Source: Gilliamella apicola (GTDB taxonomy: Bacteria > Pseudomonadota > Gammaproteobacteria > Enterobacterales > Orbaceae). From it: DNA of 64,000 nt. Below are positions 1 to 10,135 of this stretch, in pieces. The notes below the pieces were generated by a model, which saw nothing but the letters and a program-made list of their open reading frames with translations, was not told the DNA's origin and ran no database searches. The number at the start of each line of letters is the position of its first letter. Positions within the stretch are counted from its first letter, which is position 1. The translations under genes and the position numbers were made by a program. The stretch is from NCBI RefSeq assembly GCF_000599985.1, contig NZ_CP007445.1:1922001-1986000 (forward strand). The letters are read 5' to 3'.

Positions 1-468
1 TGGTTCATCCAATAATAAAATCGGACGATGTTGAATTAAACAGCGAGCCAAAGCAACCCGTTGACGCTGTCCACCTGAAAGTTGATTGGGATAGCGTTCA
101 TTAAAGCCCGATAAACCAACTTTAGCCAACATATCGGCGATATTTTGCTTCTCAAAAGTCGTTAGTTTTAATGACGGTTTAATGCCTAAAGCAATATTTT
201 GCTCAACGGTTAGATGATCGAATAAATTATTGTTTTGAAACAACATCGAAACTGGGCGCTTACCCGGTAAAGTTTGAGTCATATTTTGATTATTAAGGAT
301 GATTTGCCCAGAACTTGGAAAAATAAATCCTGCGATCAAGCTTAATAAAGTACTTTTACCCGCACCACTCGGCCCCACAATGACCACTTTTTCTTGGGCA
401 GCAATTTGCATATTAAAATGCATCTTAAAATCATCATATTGATAATTAATTTGATTAAGTTCGATCAT
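1..468 (-). CDS. thiQ: Thiamine/TPP ABC transporter ATP-binding protein, 3' end outside window
   Basis: This is the ATPase of the thiamine/TPP importer; it powers the ThiP permease from the cytoplasmic side. The 156 visible residues start [11 protein letters not shown] and include Walker A (GPSGAGKST, about residue 32), the ABC signature (LSGGQRQRV) and Walker B (LLLDEP) at the window edge, so about the C-terminal third is missing. The start ATG lies 14 bases inside the end of thiP, which is typical of a translationally coupled thiBPQ operon. Expression should be set by the TPP riboswitch upstream of thiB. The family call rests on the motifs plus operon position. Confidence 0.93.
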   Translation of the reverse strand, partial: MIELNQINYQYDDFKMHFNMQIAAQEKVVIVGPSGAGKSTLLSLIAGFIFPSSGQIILNNQNMTQTLPGKRPVSMLFQNNNLFDHLTVEQNIALGIKPSLKLTTFEKQNIADMLAKVGLSGFNERYPNQLSGGQRQRVALARCLIQHRPILLLDEP

Positions 469-2023
469 AATCCATCACAATTAATAAACTAAAAGATAAG
501 ATTAACAAAAATGCAGCCGTCACGGCGCTCTCTTGATAATGATAATGCGCTATTTGTTGATACAAATAATAAGGTAATGTGGTAACGGCTTGCCCGCCAA
601 ACAACGCAATAATACCAAAATCACCCATTGACAATAATGCCGAAAAGACTAAGCTCAACGTAAGAAGTTTTTTTAATGATTTATATTCAATTAGATAAAA
701 ATGCCTTATACCTGCAATGTTTAAAGATTGACATAATTGCCAATACCGTGATGTAACATCAAACATTGGTACTTCAAGATTTTTTAAAATAAATGGTAAG
801 GCCATTAGACCATTACAAAGCATCATTAACCCACAAACAAACACTGCATTATCAGCATATTGAAATAACAAAATAAACAATCCTGATGCAAGTACCATGC
901 TTGGAATAGTTAATATTAATGAACCCACTAACATTAAACGATTGCTCCATTGTTGCTGATTGCTAATCAATAGACGGCTATTAGTCCAAAGTATTAATAA
1001 AGCAAGTAATATAGCCACCATAGCTGAACCAAAGGCAATTATTAATGAATAGATAACAGCTTGCTGAAAAGCCCAATTTAACTGCGACCAATGAAAATAA
1101 CCAATACCTTCAATCAATAACGTAACCATTGGCAACAAAATATACATTGCGCCCAAAATCACAATAACAGCACTAACCAAACTAATAGTCACCGTATTTG
1201 GTAAACGATATTGGTAGCGAATATACTGCGCACTAAGATTGTGGTAATGATTTATTTTTCGTAGTACCCAAACAAAACTCATACAGCAAATAAGCTGTAT
1301 GATTGCTAACATGACGGCTTGCATCAAATCAAAATCGCGAATCGATTGGTAAATAGCTACTTCAATAGTGGTATATTTTGGTCCTCCACCCAATGCTAAA
1401 ACAATGGCAAAACTGGTAAAGCAAAGCATAAAGATCAGTCCTGACATAGGTAAAAGTTGCCGACGCAATAATGGCCATTCTACTAGTTTAAAATAAGTAA
1501 AATGAGAAAAATTGAGCTGTGCTGCCAGTTGCTTTTGCTCAACAGGAACACTATTTAACGTTTGATAAAAAAGACCACTCGCATAAGGAAAATTCAAAAA
1601 CACATGAGCCAATAAAATTCCAACTAGTCCATAAATTGAAGTTGAAAAAGATAAACCTAAATAGGCAAAACAAGTAGCGAATAAACCCTGTTGACCATAA
1701 ACAAATAATAACCCGGTTACAACAACCAATGTTGGAAGTATAAACGTTACAGGCATAATCCGTATCAGAAAGCTTTTTCCAAAAAAATTGATCATAGATA
1801 ATGCTTTAGCCATAGCAACGGCCAAAAATATCGACAAAAACGTCGATAATATCGCTTGCAAGAAAGTGATCCAAATAATGTGCAATAAATAATTATCAAC
1901 ATAGAGCGTTAAATTATCGGACTTTATGGCTGTATAGCAAAGCGCAAACAATGCAGTTCCTAAAACTGCTATTATCAAACTAGCAGCGCTGATACCCGGC
2001 AGTAACGTTTTAAAATTCAACAT
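455..2023 (-). CDS. thiP: Thiamine/TPP ABC transporter permease
   Basis: This is the inner-membrane permease of the thiamine/TPP importer. The 522-residue protein is a duplicated binding-protein-dependent permease: two blocks of about six hydrophobic segments, the length expected for ThiP (about 530 residues), with an EAA-like cytoplasmic loop in each half (for example after [12 protein letters not shown] near residue 165). It lies 33 bases downstream of thiB and overlaps thiQ by 14 bases. One riboswitch-controlled transcript for all three genes is inferred from spacing and orientation. Confidence 0.93.
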   Translation of the reverse strand: MLNFKTLLPGISAASLIIAVLGTALFALCYTAIKSDNLTLYVDNYLLHIIWITFLQAILSTFLSIFLAVAMAKALSMINFFGKSFLIRIMPVTFILPTLVVVTGLLFVYGQQGLFATCFAYLGLSFSTSIYGLVGILLAHVFLNFPYASGLFYQTLNSVPVEQKQLAAQLNFSHFTYFKLVEWPLLRRQLLPMSGLIFMLCFTSFAIVLALGGGPKYTTIEVAIYQSIRDFDLMQAVMLAIIQLICCMSFVWVLRKINHYHNLSAQYIRYQYRLPNTVTISLVSAVIVILGAMYILLPMVTLLIEGIGYFHWSQLNWAFQQAVIYSLIIAFGSAMVAILLALLILWTNSRLLISNQQQWSNRLMLVGSLILTIPSMVLASGLFILLFQYADNAVFVCGLMMLCNGLMALPFILKNLEVPMFDVTSRYWQLCQSLNIAGIRHFYLIEYKSLKKLLTLSLVFSALLSMGDFGIIALFGGQAVTTLPYYLYQQIAHYHYQESAVTAAFLLILSFSLLIVMDYDRT

Positions 2024-2056
2024 TGCTTTTTATAAAAAAATTAACAATCTCTTTAA

Positions 2057-3064
2057 TTACTGACTAATGGCTGATTGCCATTCACGTATCCAAGCTTTTT
2101 GATTATAAACCACTTTATCTGCATCAAATTCAAGCGCTTTACTGACTTTATTAATCTGATCAAACGCAGCAGGTAATGGCGTATTTATAATAGGATACAT
2201 AACATTTTTTTCAGCAAATTGGCGTTGTACCTCTGGTGTTAATAGATATTGTAAAAAGCGACGTGCTAATTGTGGTTGTTGACTATATTTGGTGATACCT
2301 GCTATTTCAACTTGACGATAATGCCCCTCATCAAAAATAGCGGCATTATAACGATAATCTTGATCATTAATTATATGTGCAACTGGCGAAGTGCTGTAAC
2401 TAAGCACAAAATCAGCTTCACCTTTTAAAAACATACCGTATGCTTCACTCCAACCTTTAGTAACCGTTACGGTATTTTTAGCAATTTTTTGCCATGCAGA
2501 AATCGCATCCTTACCATAAATATTTTTTACCCAAAATAGTAATCCTAATCCTGGAGTACTGGTTCTAGGATCTTGATAAATAATTTTCCAATTGGCTTTA
2601 TTGTCAACTAATTCATGCAATGAGTGAGGAGGATTATCTATTTTTTCTTTATTATAGATAAAAGCAAAATAACCGAAATCATACGGCATAAATTCATCAT
2701 CCCACCAATCGGTATTAAGATTGTTAGGTTTGGTTATTTGATGAGGTGCCATGATATTAGCCTGTTTAGCTTGACCTAAAAGATTATTGTCTAAACCTAA
2801 AATAACATCAGCATTGGTTTTGTTACCCTCAAGGCGAAGACGATTTAAAATCGACACACCATCACCTAACGTTACAATATCAAGTTGGCAATCACATTGC
2901 GCTTCAAAGCCCTGTTTAATTGCTTCACCTGGCCCCCATTCTGAAATAAAAGAGCTGTAAGTATAAATCGTCAGAGTAGGTTTTTCATGAATATTAGCAT
3001 TAGCTGAAGTTGCTACACAGAATACAAAGAATAAAAAAGACAGTAAAAATTTATTACAAAACAT
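2057..3064 (-). CDS. thiB: Thiamine/TPP periplasmic binding protein
   Basis: This is the periplasmic solute-binding protein that delivers thiamine, TMP or TPP to ThiPQ. The reading frame is open to 3121, but the start at 3064 is preferred: it has a GGAGG ribosome site at good spacing and begins a clean signal peptide (MFCNKFLLSFLFFVFC... ending ANA). The mature part is a type 2 periplasmic binding fold with TLTIYTYSSF and EWGPGEAIKQGFEA near the N-terminus, as in E. coli ThiB. It is first gene of thiBPQ, about 55 bases after the TPP riboswitch. Confidence 0.93.
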   Translation of the reverse strand: MFCNKFLLSFLFFVFCVATSANANIHEKPTLTIYTYSSFISEWGPGEAIKQGFEAQCDCQLDIVTLGDGVSILNRLRLEGNKTNADVILGLDNNLLGQAKQANIMAPHQITKPNNLNTDWWDDEFMPYDFGYFAFIYNKEKIDNPPHSLHELVDNKANWKIIYQDPRTSTPGLGLLFWVKNIYGKDAISAWQKIAKNTVTVTKGWSEAYGMFLKGEADFVLSYSTSPVAHIINDQDYRYNAAIFDEGHYRQVEIAGITKYSQQPQLARRFLQYLLTPEVQRQFAEKNVMYPIINTPLPAAFDQINKVSKALEFDADKVVYNQKAWIREWQSAISQ

Positions 3065-3120
3065 TTTGCCTCCAAAAAAGCGAATAAAAGACAAAAGGTT
3101 TGAGCAGACACGATAACTCA

Positions 3121-3210
3121 AATCCCTCCGCTGGCATGACCCAGTTCAGGTTCGACGAGTTGCATTAGTAAACCTAACACTCTCAGCCCATAAGGCACCC
3201 CGTTGAGAAC
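3121..3210 (-). promoter_or_regulatory. TPP riboswitch (THI element) upstream of thiBPQ
   Basis: On the minus strand the segment carries the conserved TPP aptamer blocks in order: GGGGTGCC, GGCTGAGA, then ACCTGAACTGGGTCATGCC and AGCGGAGGGA. This is a near-textbook THI box. It lies directly before thiB, so TPP binding should repress the importer, probably at translation since no clear terminator follows. Confidence 0.95.
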
Positions 3211-3216
3211 GACATT

Positions 3217-3245
3217 AGTTTAGTAGTTAGATGGAAAATTGTAAA
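3217..3245 (-). promoter_or_regulatory. Candidate sigma-70 promoter for thiBPQ
   Basis: Minus strand: TTTACA (3240-3245), 17-base spacer, TAAACT (3217-3222). This places transcription start at the first bases of the riboswitch, which supports it. Confidence 0.5.
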
Positions 3246-3478
3246 TAAAGAAAGTGGTGAGTTTTTTCTAAGCATCATTTTCAAATAAAAAATCATCAAA
3301 AAATTTATTATCTTTAGTTAAATTTAAATTATATCAAAAGATTATTATAAAACTTTAAAAAATCGCTATGTTTAAATATATAAATAGTGATTTTTGTAAA
3401 AAATATTCAGGAGTCTATATCATTTCATTTATATTTAATTGAATTTATAATAGAATTAATATAAGTAACAAGACGTTA

Positions 3479-3688
3479 TTATTTACTTTTATCTTCAAAA
3501 TTATCATTCAGTTCGGTATCAATCACCGTAATATAATCTAGTATAGGTGGCGCTTCGCGGTAAAAGGTGACCCATTTAACGCCATCCGGGTCTTTTTGCC
3601 GATATTCTTCGGTTGTCGTGTCAAAATAAAAATCTGGATCGGATGTGGATTTATTATTTATAAAAACTTCAAAAAATTCCTTTTCCAT
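3479..3688 (-). CDS. Small hypothetical ORF, possibly a gene fragment
   Basis: The 69-residue acidic ORF begins MEKEFFEVFINNKSTSDPD. The frame is open a further ten codons upstream (reading LGYPAPETVD) before a stop, so it may be the 3' remnant of a longer gene. Local base composition is richer in GC than the DNA on either side, which suggests separate origin. It is 42 bases downstream of the DUF6708-like gene and co-oriented. I do not recognise a family; a link to T6SS cargo is only contextual. Confidence 0.4.
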   Translation of the reverse strand: MEKEFFEVFINNKSTSDPDFYFDTTTEEYRQKDPDGVKWVTFYREAPPILDYITVIDTELNDNFEDKSK

Positions 3689-3730
3689 GTCGACCGTTTC
3701 CGGGGCGGGATAGCCCAGTTAAGTTGGCTA

Positions 3731-4546
3731 TTATGGCTTAATATTATATTTTTGTTTAATTGCAGCTAACTCCTCGAGTGATGTAGCATTAAAAGCTTCT
3801 ACCATCCATTCTGGCCAGCCTTCACCGTCTATTATATCTGTTTTGAATTTTGCCTCTTCATCTGTTTTATATTTGCCGCTATCTATATCTATTGATTTAT
3901 AAAACACCATAAAACTATTGACCCAATTCCAGATAAGTATTCTGCCTGAAGCGGCGTTCTGAGGATCTAACATAACATGATCAATAACCTGATTTGTACC
4001 TGATTGACATACCATTAATAACGTTGCAGGTGCCATACCTCGTAATAAATTATGGTTAACTACACCATGCATATCATTCCAATCATACTCTTGTATACGA
4101 CGTTTTTTGGGTTGTAAAAATACTTTAGGGTTGTGTAATACTTTGAAGTTAAAAAAATAATTTTCATTAACATACACTTTACCTGTCTTACGATTGAATA
4201 TAATAGGATTACCCATGCTCGAAAATACATACTTGTAAAGTTCAGGAATCACTAAATATAAAGCAATACAATCAATAATCAAAATAACTATACAAACTAT
4301 TGTTTCTTTACTTAAACCAGAATCAAACATCATAATAACCATAACAAAAAATATAAAACTTGACAGAATAGTTGTTAAAATATTATGAAAGTTACATGAG
4401 GATTGGACATCATCCTCAAGACGAATAAAGGCACAGTAGTTATCATTGGCATAAATTAATTGATGAACATGCTCTGACATTCTATAAGGTTTTTTATCTA
4501 GGTCACTTAACCAACCTAAGAGCTGAGGGCGGTATTTTGATGGCAT
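3731..4546 (-). CDS. Two-TM membrane protein, DUF6708-like
   Basis: The 271-residue protein has a soluble N-terminus (MPSKYRPQLLGWLSDL), two adjacent transmembrane segments at about 60-100, and a long cytoplasmic C-terminal region with FNRKTGKVYV and ending with WPEWMVEAFNATSLEEL. This layout and the NRKTGKVYV block resemble DUF6708 proteins that accompany T6SS effectors in Enterobacterales and bee symbionts. That match is from memory, not a search. It stands alone with a long AT-rich region upstream. It may be an accessory or immunity-type gene of T6SS cargo; no direct function can be given. Confidence 0.55.
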   Translation of the reverse strand: MPSKYRPQLLGWLSDLDKKPYRMSEHVHQLIYANDNYCAFIRLEDDVQSSCNFHNILTTILSSFIFFVMVIMMFDSGLSKETIVCIVILIIDCIALYLVIPELYKYVFSSMGNPIIFNRKTGKVYVNENYFFNFKVLHNPKVFLQPKKRRIQEYDWNDMHGVVNHNLLRGMAPATLLMVCQSGTNQVIDHVMLDPQNAASGRILIWNWVNSFMVFYKSIDIDSGKYKTDEEAKFKTDIIDGEGWPEWMVEAFNATSLEELAAIKQKYNIKP

Positions 4547-6591
4547 TATTACTTTCCTTGTTTGTTATTCATCATGATTTTTTACTGTCTCGGTTAATCA
4601 CCAATGGTGATTTTTTTACAATATGTCTTATCAATGTAGATATTGATTTGATAACTTCTTAACAGATCGCATAATAACTATCCATGTTATCCTTTTGTTA
4701 TAAATAATAATTACTAAAAATACTATATTACTGTTCTCAATAATTCTTTAGTTTTATTTTTTGGCGATTAGAATAATTTATTATTAACAAAAAATGCTCT
4801 TAATTAGTTATTAACAAACCGCAAACTAAAAAACAGTTATTAAACACTCTGTTTTAAGCAACTTAAATTTTTATAAATTTAAATTAGATAGATAATTAAC
4901 CAATATCATTAATTTAACACAATCAAAAACTTTATTGCCTTAACATTAGCAAAGAATTAATTAAATTTGAATTTTAAAGATTTATTTTATGTATTTTATA
5001 TAAAGAATTACATCAAGTAATAATACCTAATATAGGATTTTTTATAAAATTCACATTTATTGTTTAAATAAATCCAATTTATTAATCAAACTTTTGCTTT
5101 GCTTTTCGAATTACTTACAATTGCTGGCAATTTTTTAACTAAATAACCGCCTAAATGCTCTGTAAATTATATGTATATTGAATGTTAACCATTTAGCTAT
5201 CGATTTCAATATTTTGAAATTTATTTAACGAATTCTTATCAGATCAAATTTGACAAAATATCTCTAAAAATTCTATCATTTAAACACTTTCTCCTTATAT
5301 GCGTCATCCCTTGCATACATCCTCTGGTGTTTTATCATCGGGGGAATTTTTTTTTCTTACCCTCTTAATTTTTTGAAGTTTCTATTTTGATTTTATTTAC
5401 TAGCAACTTGTTACTTTACAATAATTTTTATCTGTTTGTATGATTTTTCTTAACTACACTTTAAATATTAATAATTAAAATAAAATGCACTCTTGGTGAT
5501 ATCATTACAAAACTAATTATAAAATTAAAATCAATGTTCTAAAATATCATTTAGTTAGATTTATTATTATGATGATGAATCAATAATTATTTGCATTTTT
5601 AAGTGTGACAAAGTCAACAATAACTCATTCAAGTTGATAATTTGCTTTACAAAGCTAAATTTAATTTGTATTGATATTTTTTTTACAAAATTTCTATCTA
5701 ATGTTAATTCAATATTACATAATATTTACACTTATCAATGATGATTAGCTAACAAGGTTCTTTTGCACATTTAGCAAAAGTTTTTTACATAACCATTTTT
5801 TATAAACCATATATTCTGTTTTGATAACCATTATTACATTACCCATATAGCAATTAAAGCAAGAACCTTTTATTTGATTCCTTAATAGAATTTATAAAAA
5901 AACAATAAACGATTTTGCTTTTAAATTCATATTCATCTGATAGTTGGAAAATTAAAACAAAAAAGCTTAGAAAATAGATATTTCATGATATCTATCGCAT
6001 TACTTTAAAACTATTCTTTTTTTCTCAATACGATTAAGCAATTTACTCTATTTAATAAATGATTACAGTTTGTCATTAAATAATACAAATTCATTTAACA
6101 ACCATTTTTAAGCTATAAAATAATTTATTCAATTTATATCCATGTATTGAATTTTTTTAAAACTCTTTTTTTAAATTGAATAATCTTAAAAATAATTGCG
6201 TTGGTATGTTATGCAGATAGTGTTTTTCCAAAAACAGATAAAAACACTATTTATAAATTATGCTATTAGATGGTTTTCAGAAGATAAAAAAGATTAAAGC
6301 AAAAAAAGATAAGCAACAATGAATTGTTTAGATCTCAATAGGTGTAATGTATAAACAGAGACTTTCAAAAACGTAGCGCTGTTATTGTTTATTTATAACT
6401 TTTCCAGCTTCTATATATTTTACAATTAATATTGATTGTAATTTAATATGAAAGTACCGTAATAATATTGTTGTTAAATGTTTTAGTTCGCCCCACGCCA
6501 TTAAACTACATGAAATAAAACCACATGGAATAAAACTATATTTTATCAGAAGGTAATCGTCGAAAGTCTTTTTGTTACATTTTATTGATTT
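4547..6591. other. 2-kb gene-free, very AT-rich region
   Basis: No open frame with a plausible ribosome site or recognisable protein is visible on either strand. The DNA is dominated by A/T runs with only short slightly richer islands (for example near 5300-5345). The 78-codon frame at 6382-6618 runs into the tRNA and is not credible. It is probably decayed or spacer DNA between an accessory block and the tRNA-Arg gene. Confidence 0.6.
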
Positions 6592-6663
6592 TGACCCCAG
6601 CAGGAATCGAACCTGCAACTAGCCCTTAGGAGGGGCTCGTTATATCCATTTAACTATGAGGTC
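6592..6663 (-). tRNA. argW: tRNA-Arg (anticodon CCU)
   Basis: Minus-strand cloverleaf: acceptor GACCTCA pairs with TGGGGTC, followed by the D-loop TAGTTAAATGGATATAACG, anticodon loop CTCCTAA with CCT, and T-arm GGTTCGATTCC. The sequence is very close to E. coli argW. The discriminator base A is at 6592, and no CCA follows (AAATC on the minus strand), so the CCA end would have to be added by tRNA nucleotidyltransferase. Confidence 0.95.
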
Positions 6664-6789
6664 ATATCGGCGAGCATTTTAATAAATTTAAACAAACATT
6701 GCTATTTAAATCATGAAAAATTTTCTATTTTGATCAAACATGATACAATCATTGTATTCAACACTTTATCATTTTTATTCGGTAACATT

Positions 6790-7548
6790 ATGAAAAAAAG
6801 AATAATAGGTATGATGTTTTCGGTTTTAACACTGACAAGTTGTGCAACCTATCAGCCTGAAACAAATAGCTATAGTGACCCATTATCTGGGTTCAATAAA
6901 ACTATGTTTAATGTAAATTATTATGCGCTTGATCCATACATTTTGCGACCTGCAGCAGTGGTCTGGAAAGATTATGTGCCCTCCCCAATACGTAAAGGGG
7001 TTGTTAATTTTTCATCCAACCTTTCTGAACCAGCCTCAATGGTCAATAGTGTTCTACAAGGTGAAGGTCATGAAGCGGGTAAACATTTAGCTCGATTCTT
7101 TTTAAATACCGTTTTTGGTGTTGCTGGTTTATTTGATGTAGCAGGTATGGCCGATCCACAATTACAAAAAGGTTCTAAACGCAGTTTTGGTGATGTATTA
7201 GGTCATTATAATGTACCTTATGGTCCTTATGTTGTCTTACCTTTCTATGGTTCTGCAACACTTCGTCAAGAAGGTGGTGATATTGTTGATACCTTGTATC
7301 CGCCACTTGTTTGGTTAGATTGGGAATGGGCATTAGTACGTGGCGTATTTGATGGAATTGAAGCTCGCGCTGTGGCAATTGAGTATGAAGATTTACTTAA
7401 AAATAGTGATGACCCTTATAACTTTATGCGAAATGCTTACTTCCAACGTAATGATTTTAACGCATCTGGTGGTAAAGTTGACGAGCAAAAACAACAGCAA
7501 CGTCAAGAAAGCATCAATAGCATAATTAATGATATAGATTCTCAATAA
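6790..7548 (+). CDS. mlaA: Outer-membrane lipid asymmetry lipoprotein MlaA (VacJ)
   Basis: MlaA removes phospholipids from the outer leaflet of the outer membrane and hands them to the MlaC/MlaFEDB retrograde pathway. The start at 6790 is chosen over the longer frame from 6730 because it opens a lipoprotein signal MKKRIIGMMFSVLTLTSC with lipobox LTSC (Cys18). The mature protein carries MlaA hallmarks: DPLSGFNKTMFNVNYYALD, the GEGHEAGKHLARFFLNTVFG block and YGPYVVLPFYG. The length (252 aa) is normal. It stands as a single gene; the other mla genes are not in the window. Confidence 0.95.
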   Translation: MKKRIIGMMFSVLTLTSCATYQPETNSYSDPLSGFNKTMFNVNYYALDPYILRPAAVVWKDYVPSPIRKGVVNFSSNLSEPASMVNSVLQGEGHEAGKHLARFFLNTVFGVAGLFDVAGMADPQLQKGSKRSFGDVLGHYNVPYGPYVVLPFYGSATLRQEGGDIVDTLYPPLVWLDWEWALVRGVFDGIEARAVAIEYEDLLKNSDDPYNFMRNAYFQRNDFNASGGKVDEQKQQQRQESINSIINDIDSQ

Positions 7549-7587
7549 GTATAATTAGTTATATTTTTTATAATATCGCCTTGATTT

Positions 7588-7726
7588 TGAAGTGACCCCA
7601 TAAAGTTGGACACTTTTATTAAGCGACTTGTAAGGCCTGATTTCGATATTCAACCGGAGTCAGGCCTTTTAATTTGGCTTTAATCCGTTTAGTATTGTAG
7701 TATTCTATATATTCTTCTATTTTTTT
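7588..7726 (-). mobile_element. IS3-family remnant (3' end, with right inverted repeat)
   Basis: The 139 bases match, in reverse orientation, the last about 139 bases of the complete IS at 33114-34540: the end of orfB ([20 protein letters not shown]) and the terminal inverted repeat TGAAGTGACCCCATAAAGTT. Only a few bases differ. The rest of the element is gone. The break is in an A-run that also supplies the stop codon of the neighbouring gene, so the insertion or deletion fixed that gene's present 3' end. Confidence 0.9.
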
Positions 7727-8573
7727 AAATTCCATTGTGTTCTTTTACGGCAAGTTTCATTTCGGGAAGATAACGCCAAAACCGACTTGGCATATGTTGA
7801 CGTTGCAATTTTGGGTTTATACGTTCTTTTATGGTTATTGCATTGCAATACCTTAGCCACATGGTTTGAAACAGTGCCTCGTCTTCAGTTAGATAATTTT
7901 GATTAACTTGACTATTAATGATTAAATCATCTTTATCAATTAATGATACTTGCTCTATGTTATTTAAATCATAGACATAACCATATTGGCGTTTTTCATC
8001 ATATATTGCCCATTTTTGATCAGCAAATCGTTCTTTAAAAAAAGTTAATACCAAAGGAAGCACATTATAAATAGGCCCAATTATAGAAAAGTAGATTTTT
8101 TCACTTTCATCATTTTCATCATCATCTGATACTTGCTCATACGGTTTTTTTAGTGGATTTTTTATGGCATTAAAACGAATAAACTCTAATATACGATGAC
8201 GTTCATTACTCACTTTTTTAGCAATTTCGCGCACGGTTAATACATCGGGATCGGCAAAATCAGTTTCAATAGATTTCGTGGCTTTAAATACTTTGCAAAT
8301 ATAACGAAAGATGATTAAGTCACTATCAGGTAATTCAGATAACCATACATACATTAATTGTCGTAACGCAGTTTTACTCAATTTTTTAAGTAATGCAACT
8401 CGCACCCGTTCATACTTAAATTCACGAAATTCCACATAATGCCTATCTGTCACAAGTAGTGGCTCTATCTGTCCTGTAGCTAATAAACATTCTGGCATTT
8501 TTTTGAGTTTAAAAGCATCAAATACCGCACATAGTATTCCTTCAAAACTTTTTTCGTAATAAAACGCTAACAT
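7725..8573 (-). CDS. TIGR03915-family putative DNA metabolism/repair protein
   Basis: The 282-residue protein is the usual partner of the radical-SAM protein encoded just upstream. Visible family features are the N-terminal [17 protein letters not shown] and the C-terminal [23 protein letters not shown]. The start is 3 bases after the stop of the radical-SAM gene, so the two are co-transcribed. The stop codon lies within the junction with the IS3 remnant; since the QRQHMP..W block that normally ends these proteins is present, loss of function is unlikely. The biochemical role is unknown; repair is inferred from the partner and the LexA site. Confidence 0.8.
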   Translation of the reverse strand: MLAFYYEKSFEGILCAVFDAFKLKKMPECLLATGQIEPLLVTDRHYVEFREFKYERVRVALLKKLSKTALRQLMYVWLSELPDSDLIIFRYICKVFKATKSIETDFADPDVLTVREIAKKVSNERHRILEFIRFNAIKNPLKKPYEQVSDDDENDESEKIYFSIIGPIYNVLPLVLTFFKERFADQKWAIYDEKRQYGYVYDLNNIEQVSLIDKDDLIINSQVNQNYLTEDEALFQTMWLRYCNAITIKERINPKLQRQHMPSRFWRYLPEMKLAVKEHNGI

Positions 8574-8576
8574 GCT

Positions 8577-9842
8577 TTACCACACCATTACGAGTTGTTG
8601 TGGTTGATAAATTGCTTTATCTTCTAACAATGGTGTATCTTGCAAAGATAGCTTGATATATTCTGCAGATGAGTCAAGTATTTTAAATTTTTTCATATCA
8701 TGACAAATAATAAAAAATTGCGCGCGCTTTAATACCACACCAATCCGTTTAAGTGCTTCAAATGTTAACCGACGATGACGCCTTGCCATAACAATTAATT
8801 TGGCAGATTTAACACCAATACCCGGTACCCGTAATATTTTTTGATAACTATCACGATTAATATCAACTGGAAAAAACTGCGGGTTGCGGATCGCCCAAGA
8901 AAGTTTAGGATCAACCGTTAAATCAAGATCTGGATATCTATCATTAACAATTTCATCAACATTAAAGTCATAAAATCGCAATAACCAATCAGCTTGATAC
9001 AGCCTATTTTCACGCACACGCGGTACATCTTGCACAACTGGCAAACGTTTATCATAACCATTAACTGGAACAAATCCTGAATAATAGACTCGTTTCATAC
9101 TCGGTCGCTTATAGAGTTTGGCTGTTAATTGTAATATCTGTTTGTCCGATTCATCGGTTGCACCAATAATCATTTGTGTACTCTGCCCTGCTGGTACAAA
9201 TTTTGGCGTAGATTTAAATTTTTTACGATCTTCAATATTATCAAGTAGATTTTGATGAATTTGGCGCATAGGTTGATAGATACTTTTATGATCTTTATCT
9301 GGCGCAAGTAATTTAAGATTTTCCTCAGTTGGAATTTCTAAGTTAACACTCATTCTATCAACCAATAATCCAGCTTGATTAATCAATTCATCACTAGCAC
9401 CAGGGATCGCTTTCATATGAATATAGCCATTAAAATGATGCTCAGTACGTAAAATTTTTACTACGCGGATCATGCGTTCCATAGTGTGATCAGGGCTGCG
9501 CACAATGCCCGAACTTATAAATAATCCTTCGATATAGTTACGGCGATAAAATTCAATGGTCAGATCAGCCAGTTCGCGCGGAGTAAAACCAGCTCTAGGA
9601 ATATCATTACTTTGTCGGTTAATGCAATAAGCACAATCAAACATGCAGTAATTAGTTAACATAATTTTAAGTAACGACACGCATCGCCCATCGGCAGTAA
9701 ATGTGTGGCAAATACCACTTTTGCTTGCATTACCGATGCCTTTATTTTTATTGCGACGAGTAGATCCACTTGATGAACACGAGACATCATACTTTGCCGA
9801 TTCGGCTAATATCTCAAGCTTAGCAATTATTTTTTCATTCAT
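8577..9842 (-). CDS. Radical-SAM DNA modification/repair protein (TIGR03916-like)
   Basis: The 421-residue protein has the radical-SAM cluster motif CMFDCAYC (CxxxCxxC, about residue 67), which binds a 4Fe-4S cluster and SAM. A C-terminal helix-hairpin-helix segment (RVPGIGVKSAKLIVMARR, about 339-356) suggests contact with DNA. The N-terminal GICHTFTADGRCVSLLKIML block is typical of the family. It is the first gene of a two-gene operon. A near-consensus LexA box overlaps its promoter, so induction by DNA damage is expected. The substrate lesion is unknown. Confidence 0.88.
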   Translation of the reverse strand: MNEKIIAKLEILAESAKYDVSCSSSGSTRRNKNKGIGNASKSGICHTFTADGRCVSLLKIMLTNYCMFDCAYCINRQSNDIPRAGFTPRELADLTIEFYRRNYIEGLFISSGIVRSPDHTMERMIRVVKILRTEHHFNGYIHMKAIPGASDELINQAGLLVDRMSVNLEIPTEENLKLLAPDKDHKSIYQPMRQIHQNLLDNIEDRKKFKSTPKFVPAGQSTQMIIGATDESDKQILQLTAKLYKRPSMKRVYYSGFVPVNGYDKRLPVVQDVPRVRENRLYQADWLLRFYDFNVDEIVNDRYPDLDLTVDPKLSWAIRNPQFFPVDINRDSYQKILRVPGIGVKSAKLIVMARRHRRLTFEALKRIGVVLKRAQFFIICHDMKKFKILDSSAEYIKLSLQDTPLLEDKAIYQPQQLVMVW

Positions 9843-9855
9843 TTGGCACCACCTA

Positions 9856-9875
9856 TACTGTATTTATATACAGTA
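9856..9875 (-). promoter_or_regulatory. LexA (SOS) operator
   Basis: The sequence TACTGTATTTATATACAGTA is a 20-base palindrome with one base off the LexA consensus (CTG-N10-CAG with TA alternation). It lies 14 bases upstream of the radical-SAM start codon, the position where LexA would block transcription. Confidence 0.9.
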
Positions 9876-10064
9876 TACATTAACTGTATTAAACTCTGCA
9901 AGTATGTTGCTATTTAATCGCATTAACCTAGGAAACTTAAGTTATTAATCTATCAATAATTTGATGATTCTTAATCAGATTAAAGTTGAAGTAACCCAAT
10001 TAATATATTAATAATCAATAAATTAATTTAAAAAAAAGATAAAAAAACTACTCAGGTATTGTTG

Positions 10065-10087
10065 AGCTTACAAGTGTACGCTATAAT
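10065..10087 (+). promoter_or_regulatory. FabR-like operator next to fabB -10 element
   Basis: AGCTTACAAGTGTACGCT (10065-10082) is an imperfect palindrome of the type recognised by FabR (YijC) at fabA and fabB in enterics. It abuts a perfect TATAAT at 10082-10087, 48 bases before the fabB start. A repressor here would cover the promoter. Assignment to FabR is by resemblance. Confidence 0.65.
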
Positions 10088-10135
10088 CACACTAGTTTTT
10101 TGTTAGAAGTAGATAATTTAGGAGCAAAATATTTT

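Noticed and set aside
6382..6618. 78-codon minus-strand ORF
   Set aside because: Overlaps the tRNA-Arg gene at its start and has no family pattern.
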